A stretch of 64,000 bases of DNA from Sphingobacterium sp. PCS056 (GCF_023273895.1 NZ_CP096883.1:620001-684000); one strand, 5' to 3'. Shown: positions 43,413 to 52,389, counted from the stretch's first letter. The notes: a model not told the origin generated them from the letters alone. Program-made: numbers and translations.

Positions 43413-43439
43413 TCGGGAGATTAAGCTTTTTTATTTTTT
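43401..43439 (+). terminator. Terminator of the short acidic gene
   Basis: AAAAGGCTTA (43402-43411) pairs with TAAGCTTTT (43422-43430) with one bulged G, then TTATTTTTT. Confidence 0.7.
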
Positions 43440-43450
43440 AAAAACTTGAC

Positions 43451-43458
43451 TATCTTTG
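43451..43458 (+). promoter_or_regulatory. -7 box (TATCTTTG) right before nth
   Basis: Exact TAnnTTTG ending 7 nt before the nth ATG, which would make the transcript leaderless or nearly so. No -33 TTG is at the expected distance. Confidence 0.3.
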
Positions 43459-43464
43459 GTAGAT

Positions 43465-44133
43465 ATGTTGAAAAAAGATAGATATAAAGCTTTTGTAGAA
43501 TACTTTTCTAAAAATAGTCCAGATGCGCAAACAGAATTGAACTATAGTAATCCGTATGAATTATTAGTTGCTGTTATCTTATCTGCACAATGCACCGATA
43601 AACGAATCAATCTGGTAACTCCTAAACTTTTTCAACAGTTTCCTAATGCTGAAGCTTTGGCCAATAGCAGTGTGGATGAAGTATTTACTTATATCCGTTC
43701 GGTCAGTTACCCTAATAATAAAGCGAAACATTTAGTTGGTATGGCTAAAATGCTGGTCGATGTATTTGACTCAGTAGTTCCAGAAAAAATTGAGGACCTG
43801 ATCAAACTGCCTGGTGTAGGTAGGAAAACAGCAAACGTAATCTCATCAGTGGTGTATAACAAGCCTGCTATGGCTGTCGACACACACGTGTTTCGTGTGA
43901 GTAATAGACTTGGATTAACGAGCCGTGCCACCACACCTCTTGCAGTAGAAAAGCAATTAGTCAAATATTTACCCGAACATACTATTGCAATCGCGCACCA
44001 TTGGTTAATATTACATGGACGATACATTTGCTTGGCTCGAAAACCACAATGTGATAAATGTGCCATTACTTATATGTGTAAATACTTTGAAAAGACGCAT
44101 CAAGTAAAAGAAATCAAGGAAAGCGTCAATTAA
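43465..44133 (+). CDS. nth: Endonuclease III
   Basis: DNA glycosylase/AP lyase that removes oxidised pyrimidines. Helix-hairpin-helix LPGVGRKTANVI carries the catalytic lysine and VDTHVFRVSNRLG the catalytic aspartate. The [4Fe-4S] loop is C-x6-C-x2-C-x5-C in CLARKPQCDKCAITYMC. The start at 43465 (MLKKDRYKAFVEYF) gives 222 residues, the usual length; a TTG three codons earlier lies inside the -7-like box and was not used. Followed by recA. Confidence 0.96.
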   Translation: MLKKDRYKAFVEYFSKNSPDAQTELNYSNPYELLVAVILSAQCTDKRINLVTPKLFQQFPNAEALANSSVDEVFTYIRSVSYPNNKAKHLVGMAKMLVDVFDSVVPEKIEDLIKLPGVGRKTANVISSVVYNKPAMAVDTHVFRVSNRLGLTSRATTPLAVEKQLVKYLPEHTIAIAHHWLILHGRYICLARKPQCDKCAITYMCKYFEKTHQVKEIKESVN

Positions 44134-44166
44134 AAAATATAGACTAATTTTTTTAGTAAAAATATT

Positions 44167-44196
44167 TTGTGAATTAAAAACTATTGTGTACTTTTG
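44167..44196 (+). promoter_or_regulatory. Promoter for recA
   Basis: TTG (44167-44169), 19 nt, TACTTTTG (44189-44196), 20 nt before the ATG. No LexA-like operator was recognised around it. Confidence 0.6.
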
Positions 44197-44215
44197 AATC
44201 AACAATACTAAAAAT

Positions 44216-45235
44216 ATGAGCAACCCAGATAAATTAAAAGCGTTACAGCTTACATTAGATAAATTAGAAAAATCATATGGCAAAGGTGCCATTATGAAAT
44301 TAGGAGATACTACTGTTGAGGCTATCGAATCTATCTCTACAGGTTCTTTAGGTCTAGATATCGCATTAGGCATCGGTGGTGTACCTAAAGGACGTATCAT
44401 TGAAATATATGGTCCTGAATCTTCTGGTAAAACAACCCTAGCGACCCATATCATTGCTGAAGCTCAAAAGACAGGCGGGATTGCAGCGTTCATCGATGCG
44501 GAACATGCTTTTGACAAATATTACGCTCAGAAATTAGGGGTTGATGTAGAAAATTTATTAATTGCACAACCTGATAATGGGGAGCAGGCTTTAGAAATTG
44601 CAGATAACTTAATTCGTTCTGGAGCTATTGACATTATCGTTATTGACTCGGTAGCTGCTTTAGTACCAAAAGCGGAGATTGAAGGTGAAATGGGTGATTC
44701 AAAAATGGGTCTTCAAGCACGTTTAATGTCTCAAGCTTTACGTAAGTTAACGGGTACCATTTCAAAAACAAACTGCTGTTGTATTTTTATCAATCAACTT
44801 CGTGAAAAAATTGGAGTTATGTTTGGTAATCCTGAAACGACTACTGGTGGTAACGCATTGAAATTCTATGCATCTGTCCGTTTAGACATTCGCCGTACTT
44901 CTCAAATCAAAGATTCTGATGAAGTATCGGGTAATCGTATAAAAGTAAAAATTGTTAAGAACAAAGTAGCTCCTCCGTTTCGTATAGCAGAATTTGATAT
45001 CATGTTTGGAGAAGGTATTTCTAAAGTTGGTGAAATCATCGATTTAGGTGTTGAATATAATATCATCAAAAAAGCGGGTTCATGGTTTAGCTATGGCGAA
45101 ACGAAATTAGGTCAAGGTCGCGATGCTGTAAAAAACCTATTGCATGATAATCCAGATTTAGCAGATGAGTTAGAAGCTAAGATCAGAGCTGAAGTTTCGG
45201 GTGTAGATCCTAACCTCGTTTTAGAAGAAGGTTAA
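44216..45235 (+). CDS. recA: Recombinase A
   Basis: ATP-dependent strand-exchange protein of homologous recombination and DNA repair. Walker [33 protein letters not shown], Walker [18 protein letters not shown], the L2 loop [22 protein letters not shown] and the [15 protein letters not shown] region are all conserved. Length 339; the acidic C-terminal tail is short ([10 protein letters not shown]). It has its own promoter and terminator, so it is a single-gene unit. Confidence 0.98.
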   Translation: MSNPDKLKALQLTLDKLEKSYGKGAIMKLGDTTVEAIESISTGSLGLDIALGIGGVPKGRIIEIYGPESSGKTTLATHIIAEAQKTGGIAAFIDAEHAFDKYYAQKLGVDVENLLIAQPDNGEQALEIADNLIRSGAIDIIVIDSVAALVPKAEIEGEMGDSKMGLQARLMSQALRKLTGTISKTNCCCIFINQLREKIGVMFGNPETTTGGNALKFYASVRLDIRRTSQIKDSDEVSGNRIKVKIVKNKVAPPFRIAEFDIMFGEGISKVGEIIDLGVEYNIIKKAGSWFSYGETKLGQGRDAVKNLLHDNPDLADELEAKIRAEVSGVDPNLVLEEG

Positions 45236-45260
45236 TTTTATATAATATAAATAATTTAGG

Positions 45261-45297
45261 TATAGCCATTCCCAAAAGAATGGCTATATTTATTTTT
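45261..45297 (+). terminator. Terminator of recA
   Basis: TATAGCCATTC (45261-45271), six-base loop, GAATGGCTATA (45278-45288), then TTTATTTTT. Confidence 0.85.
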
Positions 45298-45310
45298 AAA
45301 ACCTTTGCCA

Positions 45311-46084
45311 ATGAAAAATCATATTTTTCCTTATTTCATTCTTTCCATTTTATGTTGTAGTTCGTTCGGACTTGCAGCACAGCAATTAAAGATATTGACT
45401 TATAATATCCATCACGCGAATCCTCCTAGTGAAAATGAAACTGTTATCAATTTAGATACTATTGCTGCTATTATCAAAAGAACACATGCTGACCTAGTGG
45501 GCTTACAAGAAATTGATGTTAACTTAGATCGTTCTCAAAATATCGATCAAGCGAAAAAATTAGCTGAACTTACGGGTATGCATTACTTTTTCTCTAAAGG
45601 AATTAACCTTGATGCAGGTGAATATGGCACTGTCATCCTTTCGAAATATCCTATTGTAAAAACCGAACGCTTGGAGCTTCCCTCTCCTATTACGAGTGAA
45701 AAAAGAAGTTTAGGCATCATCCATATTAAATTAAATGGAAGGACAATCAAATTTGCGAATACACATCTTGATCTCAAAAACGAAAATAGACTGGCACAAA
45801 CGGCTTTTATCATCGATAAGTTTAAAAATGATCAGGAACTTGTTATTTTAGTTGGAGATCTCAATGCACGACCTGAAGAGCAACCTATCCGCAACTTAGA
45901 AAAAGTATTTACACGAAGTGAAATCAAAAACGGATTTACAATACCTGAAGTAAATCCTGATCGTGAAATTGATTTTATCATGATAAATAAAGGAAATCAA
46001 TTTAAATTTAAAAATCATCATGTTTTATCCGAAACCTACGCCAGTGATCACAGACCTGTGTATGTTGAAATTAATGCCCAATAA
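45311..46084 (+). CDS. Exported endonuclease/exonuclease/phosphatase-family protein
   Basis: EEP (DNase I-like) fold metal-dependent hydrolase of 258 residues from the ATG at 45311, with a signal peptide (MKNHIFPYFILSILCCSSFG). Motifs: LTYNIHHAN, VGLQEIDVN with the metal Glu, NTHLDLKNE, VGDLNARPEE and the terminal SDHRPVYVEI with the catalytic His. Substrate could be a nucleic acid, an inositol phosphate or a phospholipid; the sequence does not decide. The metallophosphoesterase gene starts 6 nt after its stop, which suggests joint work on phosphate esters in the periplasm. Confidence 0.85.
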   Translation: MKNHIFPYFILSILCCSSFGLAAQQLKILTYNIHHANPPSENETVINLDTIAAIIKRTHADLVGLQEIDVNLDRSQNIDQAKKLAELTGMHYFFSKGINLDAGEYGTVILSKYPIVKTERLELPSPITSEKRSLGIIHIKLNGRTIKFANTHLDLKNENRLAQTAFIIDKFKNDQELVILVGDLNARPEEQPIRNLEKVFTRSEIKNGFTIPEVNPDREIDFIMINKGNQFKFKNHHVLSETYASDHRPVYVEINAQ

Positions 46085-46090
46085 TAGCTC

Positions 46091-47272
46091 ATGAGTATCA
46101 ACCGAAGAAAATTTTTAGAAGCCTTAACTATTGCAGGTATAACATTACCAAACATAAGCTTTGCAAATAAAAAAATTGAGGCTAGTAATAGCGTAAAATT
46201 TGATTTTATCGTCCCCGCATATTTACAGAATCAGATCAATAATAATATAAGCGTATTTTCGATTCTCAATAAACCTGCATTTGCTTGGCTAGAAATCTTA
46301 GATGACAACAATCAGATCAAGAGCAAAATATATCAAAGTGAAGATGGTATGTTGGAAGCAAATACTGACTTGTTTAAGTTTACCATAATTGATGCTCCAA
46401 GAAGATTTAAATATAGAATTGTAGCTAAGGAAGTTCTTAAATTTGAGGCTTATAAAATTGTTTATGGCGAGGAAATTAAATCGGATATTTTTTCTGCAAA
46501 ATTAGCGAAAAAAGACCAAGATCAAATCAGTTGCTTGATATACAACGATGTTCATGAAACAAAGAATACATACAAAGATCTGGTGCCTAATCAAAATCTA
46601 GATAGATATGATTTTGCGATTCTTAATGGAGATTCTTTTCATTATGTAAGCAACCAAAATGATATCACCGAAAAACTGCTACAACCCTTTTCATTTTTTG
46701 AAACGAGTAAACCTTTTATCATGAATCGGGGAAATCATGAAACTAGAGGCTCATTTTCGCGTATTTTCAAGAAGTATTTCGGTTATCCCGAAAATAAATT
46801 TTATCAATCTTTCAAATTGGGACCTATTTATTGGATTCTACTAGACAGTGGAGAGGATAAGCCCGATACCCATAAAGTATATGGTGGGACTGTAGATTAT
46901 GATCATTATCGCAAAGAACAGGCGGTTTGGTTAGAACAAGTATTGCAATCAAAAGAAAGAAAATCAGCTCAACATACGGTAGTGGTCAGCCACATTCCTA
47001 TTTTCCACGCTGATGATTGGCACGGCACATTACATAACCGATCCACCTTTCATCCATTGTTTCAAAAATATAAAATTGATGTGATGATTACAGGTCATAC
47101 ACACCACTATGGTTATCACCCCCCTGACCAAGACCATAACTATACACTGTTTATTGGCGGTGGACCCAAGACAGGTGAAAGAACGGTGATCGATGTACAT
47201 GGTGATAAAAGATCTCTGGACATAAAAATGATCAAAGATAATGGCGATATCGTGGGACATCTCAAAAAATAA
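46091..47272 (+). CDS. Exported metallophosphoesterase with Tat-like signal
   Basis: N-terminus MSINRRKFLEALTIAGITLP has the twin-arginine RRKFL pattern, so folded export is likely. After a beta-sandwich-like N-terminal part (about 35-140) the calcineurin-type phosphoesterase motifs appear in order: YNDVHE, LNGDSFHY, MNRGNHETRG, VVSHIPIFHADD and GHTHHYGY, which supply the two-metal site. It is close to purple acid phosphatase-like proteins in layout; substrate unknown. Co-transcribed with the EEP gene and followed by a strong terminator. Confidence 0.85.
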   Translation: MSINRRKFLEALTIAGITLPNISFANKKIEASNSVKFDFIVPAYLQNQINNNISVFSILNKPAFAWLEILDDNNQIKSKIYQSEDGMLEANTDLFKFTIIDAPRRFKYRIVAKEVLKFEAYKIVYGEEIKSDIFSAKLAKKDQDQISCLIYNDVHETKNTYKDLVPNQNLDRYDFAILNGDSFHYVSNQNDITEKLLQPFSFFETSKPFIMNRGNHETRGSFSRIFKKYFGYPENKFYQSFKLGPIYWILLDSGEDKPDTHKVYGGTVDYDHYRKEQAVWLEQVLQSKERKSAQHTVVVSHIPIFHADDWHGTLHNRSTFHPLFQKYKIDVMITGHTHHYGYHPPDQDHNYTLFIGGGPKTGERTVIDVHGDKRSLDIKMIKDNGDIVGHLKK

Positions 47273-47286
47273 AAATTCTATTTTAT

Positions 47287-47335
47287 CATAAACAAGACAA
47301 GGCGTTTACTATGTAAACGCCTTGTCTTGTTTATG
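47287..47335. terminator. Perfect 23-bp bidirectional terminator
   Basis: Arms 47287-47309 and 47313-47335 are fully complementary around TAT (core AAGGCGTTTAC/GTAAACGCCTT), between the convergent phosphoesterase and pruA genes. Confidence 0.88.
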
Positions 47336-47347
47336 AGTCCTACTCGA

Positions 47348-48985
47348 TTATTCGCCTTCTTCTAAAAATGGATATTTGTAATTTGTATCCGGATTAAAGG
47401 TTTCTTTGATCGTACGTGGAGATACCCAACGTAATAGGTTGATCATAGAACCGGCTTTATCATTTGTACCTGAACCACGAGCTCCACCGAATGGCTGTTG
47501 ACCTACTACAGCTCCAGTACATTTGTCATTGACATAGAAGTTACCAGCTGCATTGCGCAATGCATGTGTTGCTTGTGCTATTGCATAACGATCTTTTGCG
47601 ATAACTGAACCTGTTAATGCATAGATAGATGTTTTATCAACAATTTCTAACGTCTCTTCCCATTTGTCATCTTCATAAACAAAAATCGTCAAAACTGGCC
47701 CGAATAATTCTTCTGACATGGTTTCATAATCTGACTTTTTAGCTAAGATAACTGTTGGTGAAACAAAATATCCTTTAGATTTGTCATACGTACCACCGAT
47801 TACCACTTCTGCATTATCGGAAGCTTTAGCACGGTCAATATATTTGGCTAATTTATCAAATGATTTTTCGTCAATAACTGCATTGATAAAGTTTGTAAAA
47901 TCTTCTGTTCCACCAATTTTGAATGAATTTACATCTGCTGTCATTGCATCTTTCAATGCCGGCCACATCGATGCTGGAACATATGCACGGGAAGCTGCCG
48001 AGCATTTCTGTCCTTGGTATTCAAATGCACCACGCACTAATGCTGTATTGGTAACTTGTAGATCTGCTGATGGATGTACCACGATAAAATCTTTACCACC
48101 TGTTTCACCAACTATTCTAGGGTATGTTTTATAACGGTGAATGTTTTCTCCAATTGTCTTCCAAATATCTTGGAAAACACCTGTAGAACCAGTAAAGTGA
48201 ATACCTGCAAAATCTGGGTGTTTAAAGATTACCTCACCTGCATCAGGTCCTGATACATATACTAAGTTGATCACACCAGCTGGCAAACCTGCTTCGATAA
48301 AGATCTCCATCAACACTTGGGCAGAATAAATCTGTGCATTCGATGGTTTCCATACGACCACATTGCCCATCATAGCAACACATGATGGCAAGTTTCCTGC
48401 AATGGCTGTAAAATTAAAAGGTGTCAAAGCAAATACAAAGCCCTCTAATGGACGTTGTTCTAAACGATTCCATACTCCTTTTCCAGATACAGGGGGTTGT
48501 TGTGCATAGATTTCGGTCATGTACTGTACGTTGAAACGTAAAAAGTCAGTGAACTCACATGCCGAATCAATTTCTGCTTGATAAGGATTTTTTGATTGCG
48601 CCAACATCGTTGCTGCATTCAATTTGTAACGGTATTTTGTAGATGCTAATTCTGCTGCTTTCAAAAAGATAGCTGCACGATCTTCCCATGGTAAGTTTTC
48701 CCAATCGCTTTTAGCTGCTAAAGCTGCATTGATAGCGTCTGTTACATGATTTTTTGTACCTTGGTTATAGTGTCCTAAAAGGTGTTGGTGATCGTGTGGT
48801 GGGTTGATCGATACTTTATTTTCTGTACGTACTTCTTCTCCGCCAATATACATCGGAACGTCAATTTGCCTAGCACGGGCTTCATCGATAGCTGCTTTTA
48901 ATAATTTACGTTCCTTAGTACCAACAGCATATGAGTAAACTGGCTCATTTGTGGGTGTAGGTACATTAAAAAATCCTTTTATCAT
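47348..48985 (-). CDS. pruA: L-glutamate gamma-semialdehyde dehydrogenase (P5C dehydrogenase)
   Basis: Oxidises the semialdehyde from proline (and ornithine) breakdown to glutamate with NAD. 545 residues of aldehyde dehydrogenase fold of the stand-alone P5CDH type: N-terminal GFFNVPTPTNEPVYSYAVGTKE is typical, the catalytic residues are Glu294 in GETGGKDF and Cys328 in YQGQKCSAASR, and the NAD site contains HFTGSTGVFQDIW. No proline dehydrogenase gene is nearby. An inverted repeat CTGAATTT/AAATTCAG (49012-49041) lies upstream of the start and might be an operator. Confidence 0.96.
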   Translation of the reverse strand: MIKGFFNVPTPTNEPVYSYAVGTKERKLLKAAIDEARARQIDVPMYIGGEEVRTENKVSINPPHDHQHLLGHYNQGTKNHVTDAINAALAAKSDWENLPWEDRAAIFLKAAELASTKYRYKLNAATMLAQSKNPYQAEIDSACEFTDFLRFNVQYMTEIYAQQPPVSGKGVWNRLEQRPLEGFVFALTPFNFTAIAGNLPSCVAMMGNVVVWKPSNAQIYSAQVLMEIFIEAGLPAGVINLVYVSGPDAGEVIFKHPDFAGIHFTGSTGVFQDIWKTIGENIHRYKTYPRIVGETGGKDFIVVHPSADLQVTNTALVRGAFEYQGQKCSAASRAYVPASMWPALKDAMTADVNSFKIGGTEDFTNFINAVIDEKSFDKLAKYIDRAKASDNAEVVIGGTYDKSKGYFVSPTVILAKKSDYETMSEELFGPVLTIFVYEDDKWEETLEIVDKTSIYALTGSVIAKDRYAIAQATHALRNAAGNFYVNDKCTGAVVGQQPFGGARGSGTNDKAGSMINLLRWVSPRTIKETFNPDTNYKYPFLEEGE

Positions 48986-49082
48986 AGTAATAATTTTATG
49001 TTTTCAAAAACCTGAATTTCAATGAGTTTATCAAAATTCAGAATAAATTTACAAGATTTTAATCCGAGTTCCAATTATTCAA

Positions 49083-49748
49083 TTAGTCTTTGGCCGTACT
49101 GGTAAAAATATGTTTAAACTTTTCCAATTTTGGTTTAATCACATATTGACAATAACGGTCATCTTGGTTATTTGCATAATAATCCTGATGATAATCTTCT
49201 TCTTTGTAGAACGTACTGTAAGGAACGACTTCTGTTACAATCGGACGCTCATAAAGATGTTCTTCTTTCATCTTCTGTAAGTAATAATTGACTTTTGATA
49301 ATTGTTGTTTATCATGAACAAATATGGCTGAGCGATATTGAGTTCCTACATCATTTCCTTGTCTATTTAGCTGTGTTGGATCATGCGCTATAAAAAATGC
49401 TTTCAATAAGGTGTCAAACTTAATTTTCTGAGGATCATATAAGACATTGACAGCTTCGGCATGTCCAGTTGCTCCTGTACTTACCTGGACATAAGTCGGG
49501 TTATTTGTTTTTCCTCCGGTATATCCCGAAATCACTTGTTGTACTCCTTCCAGTGTTTTGAATTGTGCCTCTACACACCAAAAACAACCTGCTGCAAAAG
49601 TAGCGGTATCCAGTTTTCCGGACTGCATATCGGGTAAGTGGTCAAAAGATAGTGCTTGATTTTTTGTAGCGGAGGGCTGGCATGATGACCATAAGCTGCA
49701 AATCGCAAATAATGCAAAAAGATGGATGTAACGATTACTGATATTCAT
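49083..49748 (-). CDS. msrA: Peptide methionine sulfoxide reductase A, lipoprotein form
   Basis: Repairs methionine-S-sulfoxide in proteins. Lipoprotein signal ending SLWSSC (Cys23) puts it in the envelope, unlike the cytoplasmic form. The MsrA core starts at about residue 48: AAGCFWCVEAQFKTLEGV with the reactive Cys55 (and Cys58), GYTGGKTNNPTYVQVSTGATGHAEAV, DVGTQYRSAIFVHD and the C-terminal EDYHQDYYANN. 221 residues. A terminator separates it from the upstream sod gene; both protect against oxidants. Confidence 0.95.
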   Translation of the reverse strand: MNISNRYIHLFALFAICSLWSSCQPSATKNQALSFDHLPDMQSGKLDTATFAAGCFWCVEAQFKTLEGVQQVISGYTGGKTNNPTYVQVSTGATGHAEAVNVLYDPQKIKFDTLLKAFFIAHDPTQLNRQGNDVGTQYRSAIFVHDKQQLSKVNYYLQKMKEEHLYERPIVTEVVPYSTFYKEEDYHQDYYANNQDDRYCQYVIKPKLEKFKHIFTSTAKD

Positions 49749-49760
49749 ACGATTACAAAT

Positions 49761-49793
49761 TAAAAAAGCGGTAAAATGTGATCATTTTACCGC
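49761..49793 (-). terminator. Terminator behind the sod gene
   Basis: On the minus strand GCGGTAAAATG (49793-49783), four-base loop, CATTTTACCGC (49778-49768), then TTTTTT. Confidence 0.85.
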
Positions 49794-49821
49794 CTTATAT
49801 GTTTATACAAAAGCTAAAAAA

Positions 49822-50430
49822 TTATTTAGCCGCAGCATAATTTTTTGCTACTGCATCCCAGTTAATCACATTGAAAATTTCTTCTAAGTAAGCTGGGCGT
49901 TTATTTTGAAATTTTAAATAATATGCATGTTCCCAAACATCAATTCCTAAAATAGGTGTACCTTTTACTTCAGCAACGTCCATCAATGGATTATCTTGAT
50001 TTGGAGTAGAAGTAACTTGTAATTTACCTTCAGCATTGACAATTAACCAAGACCAGCCAGATCCAAAACGAGTAGCACCAGCATTTTGCAATTGTGTTTT
50101 CAATTCTGAAAAAGATCCAAAAGTTTCATTGATAGCTGTTGCTAATTCTCCTGTAGGTTCGCCGCCAGCATTTGGACCTAATACGGTCCAAAATAATTTG
50201 TGATTATAATGTCCACCACCGTTATTACGAACTGCTGCAGGGTATTTACTAATATTTTTAATGATATCTTCTAAAGACAAGTTTTCTGCTTCTGTGCCAG
50301 CAATTGCTTTATTTAAGTTATCTACATATGCTTGATGATGTCTATCATGGTGGATTTCCATAGTAGCTTTATCAATATGTGGTTCTAATGCGTCTGACGC
50401 GTATGGTAACGCTTCTAATACAAATGCCAT
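49822..50430 (-). CDS. sodA: Superoxide dismutase (Fe/Mn family)
   Basis: Dismutates superoxide to oxygen and hydrogen peroxide. The four metal ligands are visible: His27 in [17 protein letters not shown], the His of [11 protein letters not shown], and Asp and His of [21 protein letters not shown]. 202 residues, no signal peptide, so cytoplasmic. Fe versus Mn cannot be decided safely by eye, and the gene symbol follows the general use for the family. Single-gene unit with a -7 box at 50471-50478. Confidence 0.93.
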   Translation of the reverse strand: MAFVLEALPYASDALEPHIDKATMEIHHDRHHQAYVDNLNKAIAGTEAENLSLEDIIKNISKYPAAVRNNGGGHYNHKLFWTVLGPNAGGEPTGELATAINETFGSFSELKTQLQNAGATRFGSGWSWLIVNAEGKLQVTSTPNQDNPLMDVAEVKGTPILGIDVWEHAYYLKFQNKRPAYLEEIFNVINWDAVAKNYAAAK

Positions 50431-50462
50431 AATTATTTATTTTTGTGTTTATTTAAAAGATT

Positions 50463-50480
50463 GTTATATGCAAATATAAC
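50463..50480 (-). promoter_or_regulatory. sod promoter box inside an inverted repeat
   Basis: GTTATAT-GCAA-ATATAAC is an 18-base inverted repeat that contains, on the minus strand, TATATTTG (50478-50471), an exact -7 element. A repressor bound here would block transcription of sod. No -33 TTG at the usual distance. Confidence 0.4.
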
Positions 50481-50527
50481 GTTTAATATAGTTTTATGTT
50501 TCGTTTCGGGATGAAATAATCTGATGT

Positions 50528-50998
50528 TTAGTAGCGTTTTTGACGAAAAAATGATTTAACCAGCTCTGCACATTCTTCACCAAGCTTTCCTGATTCAACA
50601 ATGGTTTTGGGATGCAAAATTTTATCATGAAATTGCGAGTAGCCTCTTTTGTCGTCCTTCGCTCCAAACACAATTCTTGTTATATGTGTCCAATATGCAG
50701 CACCAGCGCACATAACACAGGGCTCTACAGTTACATAAAGTGTACAATCTACCAAATACTTGCCTCCTAAATGATTTGCTGCTGCAGTAAATGCCTGCAT
50801 CTCTGCATGGGCGGTTACATCATTAAGACGTTGTGTCAAATTGTGACCTCTTCCTATTATATTTCCTTTATGAACGATAACAGCACCAATCGGAACCTCC
50901 CCCTCTGCCATTGCTATGTGTGCTTCTTTCAATGCTTGTTTCATAAAAAAATCATCTGCATTGTCTACAGAAGTTCCTTCAAAATCGATATATCGCAT
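50528..50998 (-). CDS. tadA: tRNA-specific adenosine deaminase
   Basis: Deaminates A34 to inosine in tRNA-Arg(ACG). Zinc site of the cytidine/deoxycytidylate deaminase fold: His64 and catalytic Glu66 in HAEMQAF, Cys94 and Cys97 in EPCVMCAGA. The GAKDDKRGYSQFHDKILHP and the CAELVKSFFRQKR end are TadA-like. 156 residues. It follows csaA by one base and is third in a three-gene unit with the CsbD-like and csaA genes. Confidence 0.9.
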   Translation of the reverse strand: MRYIDFEGTSVDNADDFFMKQALKEAHIAMAEGEVPIGAVIVHKGNIIGRGHNLTQRLNDVTAHAEMQAFTAAANHLGGKYLVDCTLYVTVEPCVMCAGAAYWTHITRIVFGAKDDKRGYSQFHDKILHPKTIVESGKLGEECAELVKSFFRQKRY

Positions 50999-50999
50999 A

Positions 51000-51338
51000 T
51001 TACATTAATCTAGCGCCATTGGGCACTTTCTTTTCTACTGTTGTTAAAATGATATTTCCATCCTCATCAGCAAATCCTGTTACTAAACATTCTGAATAGA
51101 AGTTTGCTATTTGTTTTTTTGGAAAATTAACAACTGCTACTACTTGTCTTCCAATTAATTCATCTTTACTATAATGTACGGTTATTTGGGCACTACTTTG
51201 TTTAACACCTATTGTTGAACCAAAATCAATGGTCAATTGATAGGCTGGTTTTCGAGCTTTCGGAAAATCTGCTACGGTAAGGATTGTACCTACACGTAAA
51301 TCAACTTTTTCAAAATCACTCCAAGATATTTCTTCCAT
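51000..51338 (-). CDS. csaA: CsaA-like tRNA-binding-domain protein
   Basis: 112-residue OB-fold protein of the tRNA-binding domain family: WSDFEKVDLRVGTILTVADFPKARKPAYQL, GVKQSSAQITVHYSKDELIGRQVVAVVNFPKKQIANF and SECLVTGF follow the CsaA pattern; CsaA acts as a secretion-related chaperone in Bacillus, and here its role is inferred. It starts on the last base of the upstream CsbD-like gene and is one base from tadA, so the three are probably translated together. Confidence 0.88.
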   Translation of the reverse strand: MEEISWSDFEKVDLRVGTILTVADFPKARKPAYQLTIDFGSTIGVKQSSAQITVHYSKDELIGRQVVAVVNFPKKQIANFYSECLVTGFADEDGNIILTTVEKKVPNGARLM

Positions 51339-51553
51339 TATAAACGATTACTTTCAATATTACTTAATGACTTGGATAGCGTAAATATAATATATTCTCG
51401 ATCTCTGTTGAGACGAATCATCAGGTGCTTAATCAGTTTTTCTTCATCTCCCTCTTCAAAGGATAAATCTGCATCATGGAGATGATTATATTTTCTTTTT
51501 ATTTTTTCTTTCGCTATATTCCAATCAGATGTTGTTATTTTGAGCCTTGTCAT
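51338..51553 (-). CDS. CsbD-like stress protein
   Basis: 71 residues. SDWNIAKEKIKRKYNHLHDADLSFEEGDEEKLIKHLMIRL shows the CsbD pattern W-x(3)-KxKIKxK(W/Y)xxLxDxDL-x-(5)-G-x-E-x-(L/K)-L in its key residues Trp11, Lys18, Leu32 and Gly37. CsbD proteins are small, general-stress proteins of unknown mechanism. The stop overlaps the csaA start by one base. Written in pieces: motif residues are about 10-50. Confidence 0.65.
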   Translation of the reverse strand: MTRLKITTSDWNIAKEKIKRKYNHLHDADLSFEEGDEEKLIKHLMIRLNRDREYIIFTLSKSLSNIESNRL

Positions 51554-51576
51554 TTTTTAGGTATAAAATTTGCTTA

Positions 51577-51584
51577 TATTTTTG
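51577..51584 (+). promoter_or_regulatory. -7 box (TATTTTTG) for the outer-membrane barrel gene
   Basis: Exact TAnnTTTG 53 nt before the ATG. The -33 element is not clear. Confidence 0.4.
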
Positions 51585-51636
51585 AAACTTGATGAAAGTT
51601 TAGTTAAAGATACAATTTATATAGAAAATAACAGTT

Positions 51637-52227
51637 ATGAAGAAAATTTTACCTGCATTACTATTAATTTGCGGAAGTGTTGCTACTGCTAATGCACAAT
51701 TGTTGCCTGGATTTGAAATTGGTTTAAAGGGTGCCTTAAACTTTTCTAAATTTAAAAGTGATGGTAAGTATTTCAATTCAGACAACAAAGCTGGATATCA
51801 GGCGGGTCTGTATGGACGTGTCGGTGTATTAGGTTTCCATGTACAACCTGAGATTTACATTACTGGCAAAAACACCACTGTCTCAACAGATGGCGGGGAA
51901 ACAACAGATGTAAAATTTACTTCGGTTGATATCCCTGTGCTATTGGGAAAACGTTTTGGTTTAGGACCTATTGGTGCAAGGATCCAAACTGGACCTATAT
52001 TTTCTTTTAAGGTTGATGATAAACAAGATAAAATAATTGCTAATCTGGATCCAAATAGTTATAAAAAAACAAATACGGCATGGGCTTTTGGTGTTGGTGC
52101 TGATGTTTCTAGTTTACGTGTGGATCTACGTTATGAAATGGGATTGAATAAAGTCAACGATAGTCAAGCAAATCCAAAAATCAACATGTGGAGTATTGGT
52201 CTAGGTTATCGTTTATTTAGTCTATAG
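51637..52227 (+). CDS. Porin-family outer-membrane beta-barrel protein
   Basis: Signal peptide MKKILPALLLICGSVATANA, then an eight-stranded-barrel pattern of alternating hydrophobic residues: EIGLKGALNFSKF, YQAGLYGRVGVLGFHVQPEIYITG, FTSVDIPVLLGKRF, ARIQTGPIFSF, WAFGVGADVSSLRVDLRYEMGL and the C-terminal WSIGLGYRLFSL. 196 residues fits the PorT/OmpA-like barrel group (outer membrane protein beta-barrel domain). Cargo or role unknown. Own promoter box and terminator. Confidence 0.85.
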   Translation: MKKILPALLLICGSVATANAQLLPGFEIGLKGALNFSKFKSDGKYFNSDNKAGYQAGLYGRVGVLGFHVQPEIYITGKNTTVSTDGGETTDVKFTSVDIPVLLGKRFGLGPIGARIQTGPIFSFKVDDKQDKIIANLDPNSYKKTNTAWAFGVGADVSSLRVDLRYEMGLNKVNDSQANPKINMWSIGLGYRLFSL

Positions 52228-52251
52228 ACTTTTAAAAAACAATTTATAAGG

Positions 52252-52282
52252 GGCTCGCTATCATAATTAGCGGGCCTTTTTT
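52252..52282 (+). terminator. Terminator of the barrel gene
   Basis: GGCTCGCTA (52252-52260) and TAGCGGGCC (52268-52276), pairing with one G-U, followed by TTTTTT. Confidence 0.8.
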
Positions 52283-52329
52283 GCAAAAGATTTAGAATAG
52301 TTCTAAATTACTTCTTTTTCTTGTCAAAA

Positions 52330-52362
52330 TTGTATCATATTTAATATCAAATAGTAGATTTG
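52330..52362 (+). promoter_or_regulatory. Promoter of sdhCAB
   Basis: TTG (52330-52332), 22 nt, TAGATTTG (52355-52362), 27 nt before sdhC. Confidence 0.6.
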
Positions 52363-52389
52363 CCTAATTAAATTAAATTACAAAGGATA

